48,568 nucleotides of DNA. Origin: Clostridia bacterium (GTDB lineage: Bacteria > Bacillota > Clostridia > Oscillospirales > Acutalibacteraceae). This document shows, one piece after another, positions 13,968-21,808 of this stretch. Both the position numbers and the translations under genes were made by a program. Under the pieces are notes generated by a model. That model was not told where the DNA came from and did no database searches. It was given only the letters and a program-made list of their open reading frames with translations. The stretch lies in the NCBI GenBank assembly GCA_017472225.1, contig JAFUQS010000111.1, positions 1 through 48,568 on the forward strand, written 5' to 3'. Position 1 is the first letter of the stretch, and each line of letters begins with the position of its first letter.

Positions 13968-15272
13968 TTATTTTCTTCTTGTTTTTCTGTTTAATCTTTC
14001 AAGCTCAATGCAGATTCTGAGTCCGCCGAGAGAGCTTTCACAGGCATAGATTTTTCCTGCGTGACTTTCAATGATTTCACGGCAGATGGAAAGCCCGAGG
14101 CCTGCCACCTTTCTGCCCTCATCCGAGGTATAAAGCGGTTCAAAAATAAGCTCATACTTTTCCTTTTCAACACCCTTGCCCGAATCATCAATGTGAATGT
14201 ATACCCTTTCCTTTTCTGCACGGATATCAACCGCAATGATTTTTTCGTTTGTGCCGAAGTGCTTGAATGAGTTTGAAAAAATATTTCCCAGAACCCTTTT
14301 GAATTTGGGCATATCGAGGGCTGCTGCGGCATCCTCATCACCCTGAAGCTTTATGATGAATTTTGCGCCGGAATTTTCAATTTCATCGCCGTAATCCTTG
14401 ATGATTTCATCACAAAGCTCTTTCATTGTTATGCTTTCGGTTTTGAAATCTCTGAGCATATTCAAGCTGAGATAATCATCAAATTCATCAATAAGGGCAC
14501 GGATTTCTTCACTTTTTTCATAAACCGTTCCAAGATATCTTTTTCTTCTTTCCTCGCTGAGTCCATCCTTTCTGAGCTGCTCAGTGTAGCCCATGATGGA
14601 GGTAAGCGGAGTTTTGATATCGTGAGAAATTGAGGCGATAATTCGCCGCTGATTGTTCTGTTGACTTTCAAGATTCTTCGTCATTGAAACAAAGCGCTGA
14701 TAGACCTCACCGGCATAACCCTTGATTTTAATCTGCTTGAGCTTACCTGTCTTGTCATATTCCTCAATTGCTCTGTAAAGTCCCTTAAAGGGTCTTAAAA
14801 CAATTGTATATATTGTGAAAATCAAAAGGCACAAGGCGGAAAGACCGATAAGAAATTCCATAAAGAAGAACTCAACAAGACTTCTCACATCGGCAACATA
14901 ATCACGAAGAAGATAAACAGAAGACTTGATGACATAAGCACTGCCCTGATACTCAAAGGGGGTCTGCACCTTAACATCAAGCGCCGACCAGGTTCTGCCG
15001 ATAGAACGGGTGACAACCTTGTTATCGCTGTTTTCAATTACAATAACAATATCCTCATATTGCTCAACAATTTCGCTCCATGAGTCCACGCTTTGCTCCT
15101 GAGTCAGCTTCCCGATGATTTCATTGTTGTAATTCTGAAGAATCGCTTTATCGTTATAGGCAACATCAGCAACAGCCGTTGTTACCGATGCATTATAGGA
15201 GTAAGCAAAAGCTACAATAACCCCGAGAAAAATAAGAATTACCATGATATTGGTCTTTCTGCTTCGGATCAT
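13968..15272 (-). CDS. Sensor histidine kinase
   Basis: A membrane-bound kinase of 434 aa. It has a first membrane segment (about 8-27), an extracytoplasmic sensor of about 115 residues (IVIVIENSDNKVVTRSIGR region), a second segment (about 140-162), a HAMP-like linker, the H-box SISHDIKTPLTSIMGYTEQL with the phosphorylated His, an N-box (NIFSNSFKHF) and G-boxes (DDSGKGV, GLGLSICREI). ATG 15272 has GGGAGGG nine bases upstream. The cognate regulator is the gene at 15469-16155, 196 bases upstream and separated by a small inverted-repeat element. The gene leads into the LCP gene, which suggests envelope-stress or cell-wall control (inference). Confidence 0.9.
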   Translation of the reverse strand: MIRSRKTNIMVILIFLGVIVAFAYSYNASVTTAVADVAYNDKAILQNYNNEIIGKLTQEQSVDSWSEIVEQYEDIVIVIENSDNKVVTRSIGRTWSALDVKVQTPFEYQGSAYVIKSSVYLLRDYVADVRSLVEFFFMEFLIGLSALCLLIFTIYTIVLRPFKGLYRAIEEYDKTGKLKQIKIKGYAGEVYQRFVSMTKNLESQQNNQRRIIASISHDIKTPLTSIMGYTEQLRKDGLSEERRKRYLGTVYEKSEEIRALIDEFDDYLSLNMLRDFKTESITMKELCDEIIKDYGDEIENSGAKFIIKLQGDEDAAAALDMPKFKRVLGNIFSNSFKHFGTNEKIIAVDIRAEKERVYIHIDDSGKGVEKEKYELIFEPLYTSDEGRKVAGLGLSICREIIESHAGKIYACESSLGGLRICIELERLNRKTRRK

Positions 15273-15302
15273 GCGCTTTTACCCTCCCTTCCGGCGGCAG
15301 TC

Positions 15303-15336
15303 GGACACGATATGTCTCAAATGTCCGATTTCACAC
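15303..15336. repeat. Short inverted repeat between regulator and kinase
   Basis: TCGGACA and TGTCCGA form a 7-bp perfect inverted repeat around a 14-base loop near 15300-15328, 5' of the kinase gene. No T-run follows on the minus strand, so it is not a clear terminator. Confidence 0.3.
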
Positions 15337-15368
15337 GCCTTTGAAATTTTTCAGTATTTTCGGATGAT

Positions 15369-15466
15369 CAGGATGACGAAATGCTTTCCGCCTTTCTGAG
15401 ACTAATCACCGTAAAGACGGAAAATTCTCTCTTTCGGGCGGATTCGGATTTATACTTGTCACCCTG
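15369..15466. repeat. MITE-like element, copy C (degenerate)
   Basis: The left end CAGGATGACGAAATGC and right end GATTTATACTTGTCACCCTG form imperfect terminal inverted repeats that match the ends of copies at 33286-33448 and 37051-37164 (shared TGACAAGTATAA and ATCCGAATCCG). The interior is not alike. It sits between the response regulator and kinase of one operon. Confidence 0.45.
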
Positions 15467-15468
15467 AC

Positions 15469-16155
15469 TTATTTTACTACTTTAACAAATTTATAGCCTA
15501 CGCCCCAGACAGTTTTGATATATTCATTGTCCGGGTCAATTTTGTCACGGATACTCTTGATGTTGACTGCAACAGTGCCTATATCACCGAATTCGGTATC
15601 CCACACATGGCTGAAAATCTGTTCCCTTGTGAGCACCTTACCTGCATTTTCCATAAGGTACTGCAAAAGCTGGAATTCCCTTGTTGAAAAGGAAACAGAC
15701 TCACCTTTTTTGAAAACCTCATAAGAGCCGATACAGATTTCAATGTCGCCAACCTTGATTTTGCCTTCCTCCTGCTCCGCACGGCTTCTTTCCTCACGTC
15801 TCAGGTGTGCCTTGACCCTTGCAACGAATTCCTCAACAACAAAGGGCTTTGAAATGTAGTCATCGCCGCCTGTTTCAAAGCCCAGAACAGCGTCAACAGG
15901 CTTACCCTTTGCTGAAACAAAAATAATGGGACAGGACACCCTGCTTCTCAGGAATTTACAAAGGTCAATTCCGGAAATTTCAGGCATCATAATATCAAGA
16001 GTGATAAGAGAAATTTCAGAAGTATTGTCCAGTATGTATTCATAAGCACTTCTTCCGTCGGTTTTAATCACTGTTTCAAAGCCTTCATCTTCAAGTGCAT
16101 CGGAAATAAGCTGAGCAATGGAAACATCATCGTCTACAACAAGTATTTTACTCAT
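15469..16155 (-). CDS. OmpR-family response regulator
   Basis: A 228-aa regulator: receiver domain (1-about 115) with acidic pocket VDDD, phospho-acceptor Asp in ITLDIMMPE, conserved Thr/Ser in IIFVSAKG and Lys in YISKPF; C-terminal winged helix (about 130-225) with FSTREFQLLQYLMENAGKVL and WGVGYKF. ATG 16155 has AAAGGTGAAG upstream. It is first in the run regulator-kinase-LCP-rlmD. A divergent regulator gene starts at 16411, so the 255-base gap holds both promoters. Confidence 0.92.
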   Translation of the reverse strand: MSKILVVDDDVSIAQLISDALEDEGFETVIKTDGRSAYEYILDNTSEISLITLDIMMPEISGIDLCKFLRSRVSCPIIFVSAKGKPVDAVLGFETGGDDYISKPFVVEEFVARVKAHLRREERSRAEQEEGKIKVGDIEICIGSYEVFKKGESVSFSTREFQLLQYLMENAGKVLTREQIFSHVWDTEFGDIGTVAVNIKSIRDKIDPDNEYIKTVWGVGYKFVKVVK

Positions 16156-16323
16156 AGTTCTTCACCTTTCTTTTCCATATCTGTTTTTACATACCTATAC
16201 AGTATAATATAATAATATAAATCTCCTTAAAAATAAAGAGTTTTTACATTAAATTCTTAAAATTATAATAACTTTTAAGTTTTAAAGAAGAAAAATGCCG
16301 TGTCCGCTTCACAAGTGAAAAAA

Positions 16324-16345
16324 CTTAAGAAAGTCTTAAGAAATA
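16324..16345. promoter_or_regulatory. Tandem 11-bp operator upstream of the VanR-like gene
   Basis: CTTAAGAAAGT and CTTAAGAAATA lie head-to-tail with an 11-base period, the spacing usual for OmpR-family dimers. They end about 29 bases before a TATACT -10 box (16374-16379) whose -35 region is poor, so activation from this site is plausible. The half-site resembles the TCGTANGAAANT-type sites described for VanR. Autoregulation by the adjacent gene is inferred. Confidence 0.5.
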
Positions 16346-16410
16346 AAAACGACAAAATTCCCGTATTTTATGGTATACTTACATTATAAAACAGGGAGGC
16401 GGAATGTAAA

Positions 16411-17097
16411 ATGAGGATTTTGGTTGTAGACGACGAAGCTGAAATTGCAGACCTGATTGAGCTTTACCTTCAGAACGAAGGCTTTGAAATTCAAAAATGC
16501 TATAACGGCACCGATGCCGGCAGACTGATTGAAAATGAAGAATTTGACCTTGCTGTGCTTGATGTTATGCTGCCCGGTATTGACGGCTTTACCCTTTGTT
16601 CAAGAATCAGGGAAAAGCATAAATATCCGGTTATTATGCTCACGGCAAAAACCTCTTATATCGACAGAATATCAGGTCTTTCACTCGGTGCAGATGATTA
16701 TGTCACCAAGCCCTTCAATCCCCTGGAGCTTGTTGCAAGAGTCAAGGCACAAATCAGAAGATATCACCAATATAACACCGCAGAGCAGACGAGCGATTTT
16801 ATTGAAATTTCAGGGCTCGAAATGAACATTGCCGACCATAGCTGCCGGCTTTACGGAGAAAGCATTGCCTTCACACCCACCGAATTCAAAATTCTGTGGC
16901 TTCTTTGTGAAAATGCAGGCAAGGCAGTTTCCACCGAAGAAATTTTCGAGAGTGTATGGGGCGAAGATTATCTTGACAGCAACAACACTGTTATGGTACA
17001 TATAAGAAGAATCAGAGAAAAAATGCACGAAAAGCCTAAGAACCCGAAGTTCATAAAAACCGTGTGGGGAGTGGGATACAAAATTGAAAAAGAATAA
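16411..17097 (+). CDS. VanR-like response regulator
   Basis: A 228-aa OmpR-family regulator close to VanR of vancomycin-resistance clusters, judging by IREKHKYPVIMLTAKT, GLSLGADDYVTKPFNPLELVARVKAQIRRY and the winged helix with FTPTEFKILWLLCENAGK. The phospho-acceptor Asp is in LAVLDVMLPG. ATG 16411 has GGGAGGCGG ten bases upstream. It overlaps the following kinase by 14 bases. No van ligase or dipeptidase genes are nearby, so the pair more likely controls native cell-envelope genes than resistance. Confidence 0.9.
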   Translation: MRILVVDDEAEIADLIELYLQNEGFEIQKCYNGTDAGRLIENEEFDLAVLDVMLPGIDGFTLCSRIREKHKYPVIMLTAKTSYIDRISGLSLGADDYVTKPFNPLELVARVKAQIRRYHQYNTAEQTSDFIEISGLEMNIADHSCRLYGESIAFTPTEFKILWLLCENAGKAVSTEEIFESVWGEDYLDSNNTVMVHIRRIREKMHEKPKNPKFIKTVWGVGYKIEKE

Positions 17098-18274
17098 AAA
17101 GGAAAAGAAAAGCAAGGGTACACGCAGTGTTACAAATATCATTGTCCGTAATTTTGTTTTGAAAAACATCTTCTGCTTTGCAGCGTTTCTTGTAATTTAC
17201 ATAATCATTTACCTTTTTGCAAAAATTAACGATCATGTATATTATGTTATACAGGATTTTTATTTCAACATAATTGCCCCCGTTCTTCTCAATGTTTTTG
17301 AGCAGGATACGGTGAACTTCTTTTATGAGCAGCATTATTCGCTTTATTTTATTTTCTGCTTCTATGTGTTCATTTTCAATTGCTTCACCTGTTCTGTATC
17401 CACCCTCATTAACTTCAACAAAACCTATAAAAGTCTTGAAGCCTTCACCGACAGCGAAAGTGATATTGCCTCATTTTCAAAGGATTTTTCCGACATTGAA
17501 ATCAGGCTGAAGGATATCAGACTTGATGTGCTTGAAAGTCAGAAGCAGGCAATTGAAGCGGAAAACAAGAAAAATGACCTTGTTATGTATCTTGCCCACG
17601 ACCTTAAAACACCGCTTACATCGGTCATCGGCTATCTGACACTTATTGATGAATCACCGGAGCTGACAAGGGAGCAAAGGGCAAAATTCACAGGAATTGC
17701 CCTTGACAAGGCTTATCGCCTTGAGCAGCTTATAACTGAGTTTTTTGAAATCACAAGGTTCAACATCAACACCATAACATTGCAGAAAAACCGTATCGAC
17801 CTGGGACTTATGATAAATCAGATTGTTGATGAATTTTATCCCATGCTGACAGAAAAGAACATTAAGGTTGACATAGACATTCCCGATAAAATTCTAATGT
17901 TTGCCGATTCGGATAAAATTGCAAGGGTCTTTGATAACCTTTTGAAAAATGCAGTTAATTATTCTTATGAAAACACAATGATAAGAGTCGGTGCAAGAAT
18001 AAGGCAAAACAGGGTTGTTATCAAGTTCCGGAACAAATGCGATGAAATTCCCGAAGAAAAGCTTTCACGGCTTTTTGAAAAGTTCTATCGCACCGATTCA
18101 TCACGAAGCTCGGGAACAGGCGGCTCAGGGCTTGGCCTTGCAATTGCAAAGCAGATAACAGAGCTTCACGGCGGCACAATCAAAGCAAAAAGCTCAGTTG
18201 ATTACACCGATTTCACCGTCATTCTCCCCTATCTTTATGCCGGAGAAATTACTGATGAGCAGCTTGAGTTTTAA
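17084..18274 (+). CDS. VanS-like sensor histidine kinase
   Basis: The protein (396 aa) has a basic N-terminus, two membrane segments (about 28-48 and 88-115) with a short outer loop, a HAMP-like linker, H-box MYLAHDLKTPLTSVIGYLTLI, N-box DNLLKNAVNYS and G-box GTGGSGLGLAIAKQITELHGG. The arrangement and the H-box region match VanS. The start appears to be TTG 17084, inside the regulator gene, with GGAGTGGG upstream; no in-frame ATG lies near. The stop is 73 bases before the mnmA start, and that gap holds the mnmA promoter. Confidence 0.88.
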   Translation: MKKNKKEKKSKGTRSVTNIIVRNFVLKNIFCFAAFLVIYIIIYLFAKINDHVYYVIQDFYFNIIAPVLLNVFEQDTVNFFYEQHYSLYFIFCFYVFIFNCFTCSVSTLINFNKTYKSLEAFTDSESDIASFSKDFSDIEIRLKDIRLDVLESQKQAIEAENKKNDLVMYLAHDLKTPLTSVIGYLTLIDESPELTREQRAKFTGIALDKAYRLEQLITEFFEITRFNINTITLQKNRIDLGLMINQIVDEFYPMLTEKNIKVDIDIPDKILMFADSDKIARVFDNLLKNAVNYSYENTMIRVGARIRQNRVVIKFRNKCDEIPEEKLSRLFEKFYRTDSSRSSGTGGSGLGLAIAKQITELHGGTIKAKSSVDYTDFTVILPYLYAGEITDEQLEF

Positions 18275-18287
18275 CAAGGATTAACAC

Positions 18288-18316
18288 TTGACATTACACC
18301 TTCGAAAATATATAAT
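18288..18316 (+). promoter_or_regulatory. Promoter of mnmA
   Basis: Perfect TTGACA (18288-18293), 17-base spacer, perfect TATAAT (18311-18316), followed by the TCGGAGG ribosome site of mnmA. Confidence 0.8.
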
Positions 18317-18347
18317 CATTAAGGATTATTTTTTCGGAGGTGTTTTT

Positions 18348-19403
18348 ATGGCTGAAAAAGTTCTGGTTGGTATGAGTGGCGGTGTTGACAGTGCCGTTTC
18401 AGCTTATCTTCTTAAACAAGCCGGTTATGAGACCGCAGGTGTCAACTGCCGTTTTTTCAGATTTGAAGATGTGTTTTGTAACAAAACCGACACAGATGTT
18501 GATGATGCAAGAAAAACCGCCGAAAAAATGGAAATTCCCTTTTATGTTTTTGAGTTCTTCGATGAATTCAGGGAGAATGTTATTGATAACTTTATTTCAA
18601 CCTATGAAAAAGGTGCAACACCCAATCCTTGTGTTGTGTGCAACAAGCACCTGAAGTTCGGTGCCATGCTCCGAAAAGCTGAACAGGAAGGCTTTGACAA
18701 AATAGCAACAGGGCATTACGCCAACATTGAAAGAGACACAAACGGAAGATTCCTTTTGAAAAAAGGCGCAGATATCACAAAGGACCAGAGCTATGTGCTT
18801 TATTGCCTCAATCAGTATCAGCTTTCACACACCCTTTTCCCCTTGGGCGGCATGACAAAGGCTGAGGTGCGTGAAATTGCCGGAGCAATCAATTTTGTTT
18901 CAGCAAGAAAAAGCGACAGTCAGGATATCTGCTTCATCCCTGACGGAAAATATGCCGATTTCATTCAGAAATACAGTGGCAGAATATATCCCGACGGTGA
19001 ATTCGTTGACATGAACGGCAGAATTCTCGGCACTCACAAGGGCATTATCCGTTACACCGTGGGACAAAGAAAGGGCCTTGGTCTTGCACTGCCTGCGCCC
19101 ATGTATGTCAAGGAAAAGGATGTGCCGGGCAACAGAGTTATCCTTTGCGACAACGAAACACTTTTCACAAGGGAGCTTGACGCTGAGGACATCAATTTCA
19201 TTCCCTTTGATTCGCTTGATGCTCCGCTTCGTGTGAAGGCAAAAACAAGATATAAGCACACGGAGCAGTGGGCAACGGTTGAACAGACCTCACAAAACAG
19301 CTTTCACCTCACCTTTGATGAGCCGCAAAGGGCAATTTCAAAAGGTCAGAGTGTTGTTCTTTATGACGGTGAATATGTTGTTGGTGGCGGCATAATTAAA
19401 TAA
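18348..19403 (+). CDS. mnmA: tRNA-specific 2-thiouridylase MnmA
   Basis: MnmA puts sulfur on U34 of tRNA Lys/Glu/Gln. Seen: PP-loop GMSGGVDSAVSAYLL (about 8-22), first catalytic cysteine in NPCVVCNK (about 95), second in SDSQDICFIPDG (about 190), KDQSYVLYCL for tRNA contact, and the C-terminal beta-barrel domains (GQRKGLGLALPAPMYV onwards). The length of 351 aa is normal. I start at ATG 18348, which has CGGAGG nine bases upstream and begins MAEKVLVGMSGG; the frame extends further upstream, but that part overlaps the promoter. A terminator follows, so it is a single-gene unit. Confidence 0.95.
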   Translation: MAEKVLVGMSGGVDSAVSAYLLKQAGYETAGVNCRFFRFEDVFCNKTDTDVDDARKTAEKMEIPFYVFEFFDEFRENVIDNFISTYEKGATPNPCVVCNKHLKFGAMLRKAEQEGFDKIATGHYANIERDTNGRFLLKKGADITKDQSYVLYCLNQYQLSHTLFPLGGMTKAEVREIAGAINFVSARKSDSQDICFIPDGKYADFIQKYSGRIYPDGEFVDMNGRILGTHKGIIRYTVGQRKGLGLALPAPMYVKEKDVPGNRVILCDNETLFTRELDAEDINFIPFDSLDAPLRVKAKTRYKHTEQWATVEQTSQNSFHLTFDEPQRAISKGQSVVLYDGEYVVGGGIIK

Positions 19404-19414
19404 ATTAACAAAAG

Positions 19415-19456
19415 CCTCGTAAAATGCCTGATTTTAAAGCTTTTTACGAGGTTTTA
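19415..19456 (+). terminator. Terminator of mnmA
   Basis: CCTCGTAAAA (19415-19424) pairs with TTTTACGAGG (19442-19451), a 10-bp perfect stem followed by TTTTA. Confidence 0.85.
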
Positions 19457-19504
19457 TAGTACTTTAATACAAAAAAGCGTTCGTCATTTTGTATAAAAAT
19501 TCCG

Positions 19505-19533
19505 TTGACAGTAGAAAAATTTTGTTGTACAAT
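19505..19533 (+). promoter_or_regulatory. Promoter of the sigma-factor gene
   Basis: TTGACA (19505-19510), 17-base spacer, TACAAT (19528-19533), about 42 bases before the start codon. Confidence 0.75.
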
Positions 19534-19575
19534 AATCATAATAATAGTATGGTGAACTGAAAGGACTTTTCGATT

Positions 19576-20145
19576 TTGAATTATTCACTCCTCAGCGATG
19601 AAGAACTTGTAAATCTGGTTAAAGAAAATGACAGCGAGGCTTTTTCGTGCCTCACTGCAAGATATATCGAAAAGGCAAAAATAATTGCTCTGTCCTTTAA
19701 AAATGTTCCCATTGAAAATGACGATCTGATTCAGGAGGCTATGACAGGGTTTCTTTCCGCAGTTTATTCCTTTAAAAATGACAGCGGATGTTCCTTTGCC
19801 ACCTATTCGTCACGCTGCATAAAAAACAGACTTCTCAGTGTGATAAGAAGCTCCTCAGCGAAAAAGCGTATTCCCCATGAGTTGGTTGTTCCGTTTGAGG
19901 AAACAACTGAGCTTTCCGAAAATGTTCCCTCACCTGAAGAACACCTCATTTCGCAAAGTGAAGCGGAATATATTTCGTCTGTTATTTCATCCTCCCTTTC
20001 AAAGCAGGAGAAAGAGATTTTTATGCTTTATTTAACAGGTATGTCTTATGATGAAATTGCAAGGTCCGCCCGTATTTCACAAAAGGCTGTTGACGGAACC
20101 TTGCAAAGAGCAAGGAAAAAACTGCGTGAAAAACTCAGTTTATAA
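19576..20145 (+). CDS. RNA polymerase sigma-70 family factor, SigH-like
   Basis: A short sigma factor (189 aa). Region 2 (about 20-90) includes DDLIQEAMTGFLSAVYSFKNDSGCSFATYSSRCIKNRLLSVIR, close to the -10 binding part of sigma-H; region 4 (about 130-185) has LSKQEKEIFMLYLTGMSYDEIA and a helix-turn-helix RISQKAVDGTLQRARKKLREKL. The start is TTG 19576, with AAAGGA upstream. Sigma-H directs early sporulation and post-exponential genes in Firmicutes; the match is at family level, so other alternative sigma factors remain possible. A zinc-ribbon gene follows after a 90-base gap with possible RNA structure. Confidence 0.82.
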   Translation: MNYSLLSDEELVNLVKENDSEAFSCLTARYIEKAKIIALSFKNVPIENDDLIQEAMTGFLSAVYSFKNDSGCSFATYSSRCIKNRLLSVIRSSSAKKRIPHELVVPFEETTELSENVPSPEEHLISQSEAEYISSVISSSLSKQEKEIFMLYLTGMSYDEIARSARISQKAVDGTLQRARKKLREKLSL

Positions 20146-20148
20146 TAT

Positions 20149-20208
20149 GCCCCATAGCTCAAAGCAGAGCGTTGTTATCAAAGAGCCGGTGCAATTCCGA
20201 CAAGGGCA
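20149..20208 (+). ncRNA. Candidate structured RNA between sigma factor and zinc-ribbon gene
   Basis: Nested pairings are visible: GCCC (20149-20152) with GGGC (20204-20207); GCTC (20157-20160) with GAGC (20167-20170); TTGT (20172-20175) with ACAA (20200-20203); CGG (20187-20189) with CCG (20197-20199). The 3' strands CCG-ACAA-GGGC are contiguous. GCCGGTGCAATTCCGAC looks like the core of cobalamin-type riboswitches or a mutated tRNA T-arm, but the rest of neither fold is complete. Role unknown; it could be a leader for the zinc-ribbon gene. Confidence 0.3.
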
Positions 20209-20234
20209 ATTAAATTCAAGCGAGGTAAAAAATC

Positions 20235-20519
20235 ATGTACGAAGACAAAACACTCAAATGCAAGGAATGCGGAAATGACTTCATCTTTTCTGCAGGCGAG
20301 CAGGAATTCTATGCTGAAAAGGGCTTCCAGAATGAACCCCAGCGTTGTAAGGAATGCCGCACTGCTCGCAAAAACGCAGCAAAGCCTGCCCGTGAGCTTT
20401 TCATTGCTACTTGTGCATCTTGCGGCGGCGAAGCAAAGGTTCCCTTTAAACCCACAGAAGGCAGAGATGTTTACTGCAGCGACTGCTTTGCAAAGATGAA
20501 AGAGGAAGAAGAAGCATAA
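20235..20519 (+). CDS. Zinc-ribbon protein (94 aa)
   Basis: Two four-cysteine sites are seen: CKECGNDFIF...CKECRTARK (about 9-42) and CASCGGEAKVPF...YCSDCF (about 59-86). The first block (KCKECGNDFIFSAGEQEFYAEKGFQNEPQRCKEC) fits the short 'probable zinc-ribbon' family (zf-trcl type) found in many Clostridia; the second resembles CxxC-x-CxxC regulators or RNA-associated proteins. Function unknown. ATG 20235 has AGCGAGG upstream. It is followed by a terminator. Confidence 0.8.
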   Translation: MYEDKTLKCKECGNDFIFSAGEQEFYAEKGFQNEPQRCKECRTARKNAAKPARELFIATCASCGGEAKVPFKPTEGRDVYCSDCFAKMKEEEEA

Positions 20520-20570
20520 TTTATATTTGGAAGTTTTTGTTTAATTACTTTATAAATAGTCTTTATGCAA

Positions 20571-20603
20571 CCGGAGCATTTTGTTCCGGTTTTTCTTTTT
20601 TTC
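20571..20603 (+). terminator. Terminator of the zinc-ribbon gene
   Basis: ACCGGA (20571-20576) pairs with TCCGGT (20586-20591), followed by T5-C-T7. Confidence 0.75.
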
Positions 20604-20624
20604 AGAGAAAATACACTGTTTTTA

Positions 20625-21203
20625 TTAAAGCTCAACTCTGCCGCAGATACCAAAGCCTTTCAGCACCCGTGCAGTCTGACTCACAGGAAGCCCCATAACC
20701 GAAAAGTAATCGCCTTTGATTTCCTTAACAAGAACACTGCCGAAGCCCTGAATTCCGTAAGAGCCTGCCTTATCACTACATTCCCCTGTTTTCACATAGC
20801 TTTCAATTGTCTTTTCGCTAAGCTCATAAAATTCAACCTGTGTTGTGTTTGAAAAAACCTCCGAACGGTTTTTATCAGCAATGCATACGCCCGTTGAAAC
20901 AGTGTGTATTTTTCCCGAAAGCATACGGAGCATTCTTTTTGCATCCTCGTCATCCTTGGGCTTACCGAGAATTTCATTTCCGAAAGCCACAACAGTATCA
21001 CAGCCGAAAACAACGGCATTCTCATTGCTTTTCAGCACGGCAAGTGCCTTTCTTCTGCTCAGCTCACAAACGGTTTCCTCAGGAGTCATCTGCCCGACTA
21101 TATTTTCGTCTGCATCTGACGGTATAACCTCAAAGGTATAGCCTGCATTTTCAAGAATTTCACGCCTTCTCGGAGAAGCCGAAGCAACAATAAATTTTTT
21201 CAT
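20625..21203 (-). CDS. maf: Maf-family nucleoside triphosphate pyrophosphatase
   Basis: Maf proteins hydrolyse non-canonical or dTTP/UTP nucleotides to monophosphates. The start SASPRRREILENAG is the substrate loop, CDTVVAFGNEILGKPKD carries the catalytic Asp and Lys, and GSYGIQGFGSVLVKEIKGDYFSVMGLPV is the C-terminal signature; the GIQG and DYFSVMGLP pattern fits the YhdE/dTTP-UTP subgroup. The start ATG 21203 overlaps the stop of the Nudix gene by one base (TGATG), so the two are translationally coupled. Length 192 aa is typical. Confidence 0.92.
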   Translation of the reverse strand: MKKFIVASASPRRREILENAGYTFEVIPSDADENIVGQMTPEETVCELSRRKALAVLKSNENAVVFGCDTVVAFGNEILGKPKDDEDAKRMLRMLSGKIHTVSTGVCIADKNRSEVFSNTTQVEFYELSEKTIESYVKTGECSDKAGSYGIQGFGSVLVKEIKGDYFSVMGLPVSQTARVLKGFGICGRVEL

Positions 21204-21742
21204 CACAGCTTACCCTCCTGCTTAAGTCTCGCAACCTTGAGCACAAGCGCAACGGTCTTCGAGTCGGATATCTCACCTGCCATAACCATTTTCACAGCAT
21301 CCCGAAGGGGAATTTTCTCAACGGATAAAAACTCACCCTCATCAAGGTGCTGATTTACAAGGTGAAGCCCCGTGGCAAGAAAAAGATAGATAATTTCACT
21401 GCAATAAGCAACCGTGGGATAAACTGTTCCCATGGAAATAACCTTATCGGCATTTACTCCGCACTCCTCCTCAAGCTCACGGATACCCGCCTCCATAGGA
21501 TTCTCACCCTTTTCAAGCTTTCCTGCCGGAAGCTCCAAAAGCTCACGCTTAAAGGGGTAGCGATACTGTCTTACAAAAAACAGCTCTTCATTTTCGCTTA
21601 AAGCTGCAACACAGACTCCTCCGCTGTGCTCAACCACCTCTCTTTTACTCCTTGAGCCATCGGGCAGCTCAATATCATCAACATGAACACGGATGATTTT
21701 TCCTTCAAATATATTTTTTTCGCTTAAAGTTTTTTCTTCCAT
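21203..21742 (-). CDS. nudF: Nudix hydrolase, ADP-ribose pyrophosphatase type
   Basis: The Nudix box GKLEKGENPMEAGIRELEEECGV (about 75-97) is complete, with both REL and EE residues. The flanking pattern (FVRQYRYPFKRELLELPAG before it and YPTVAYCSEIIYLFLATGL after) is that of ADP-ribose pyrophosphatases. It would clear ADP-ribose in the cytoplasm. It heads a two-gene operon with maf; both act as house-cleaning nucleotide hydrolases. 179 aa is typical of the family. Confidence 0.88.
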   Translation of the reverse strand: MEEKTLSEKNIFEGKIIRVHVDDIELPDGSRSKREVVEHSGGVCVAALSENEELFFVRQYRYPFKRELLELPAGKLEKGENPMEAGIRELEEECGVNADKVISMGTVYPTVAYCSEIIYLFLATGLHLVNQHLDEGEFLSVEKIPLRDAVKMVMAGEISDSKTVALVLKVARLKQEGKL

Positions 21743-21808
21743 AATATCAGTCTCCGTTCAAGGCATATTGTTAAGTTTTTCTCAATATATATTCCTCAGG
21801 TGATTAAA

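Noticed and set aside
16411-18274. Vancomycin-resistance cluster
   Set aside because: Only VanRS-like regulators are present; no vanHAX, vanT or vanXY-like genes lie in the window.
20149-20208. tRNA gene (GCCCCATAGCTC...GAGC start like a tRNA 5' half)
   Set aside because: The D-arm-like hairpin is good, but there is no 5-bp anticodon stem, no TTCRANNC T-loop, and the acceptor pairs for only four bases.
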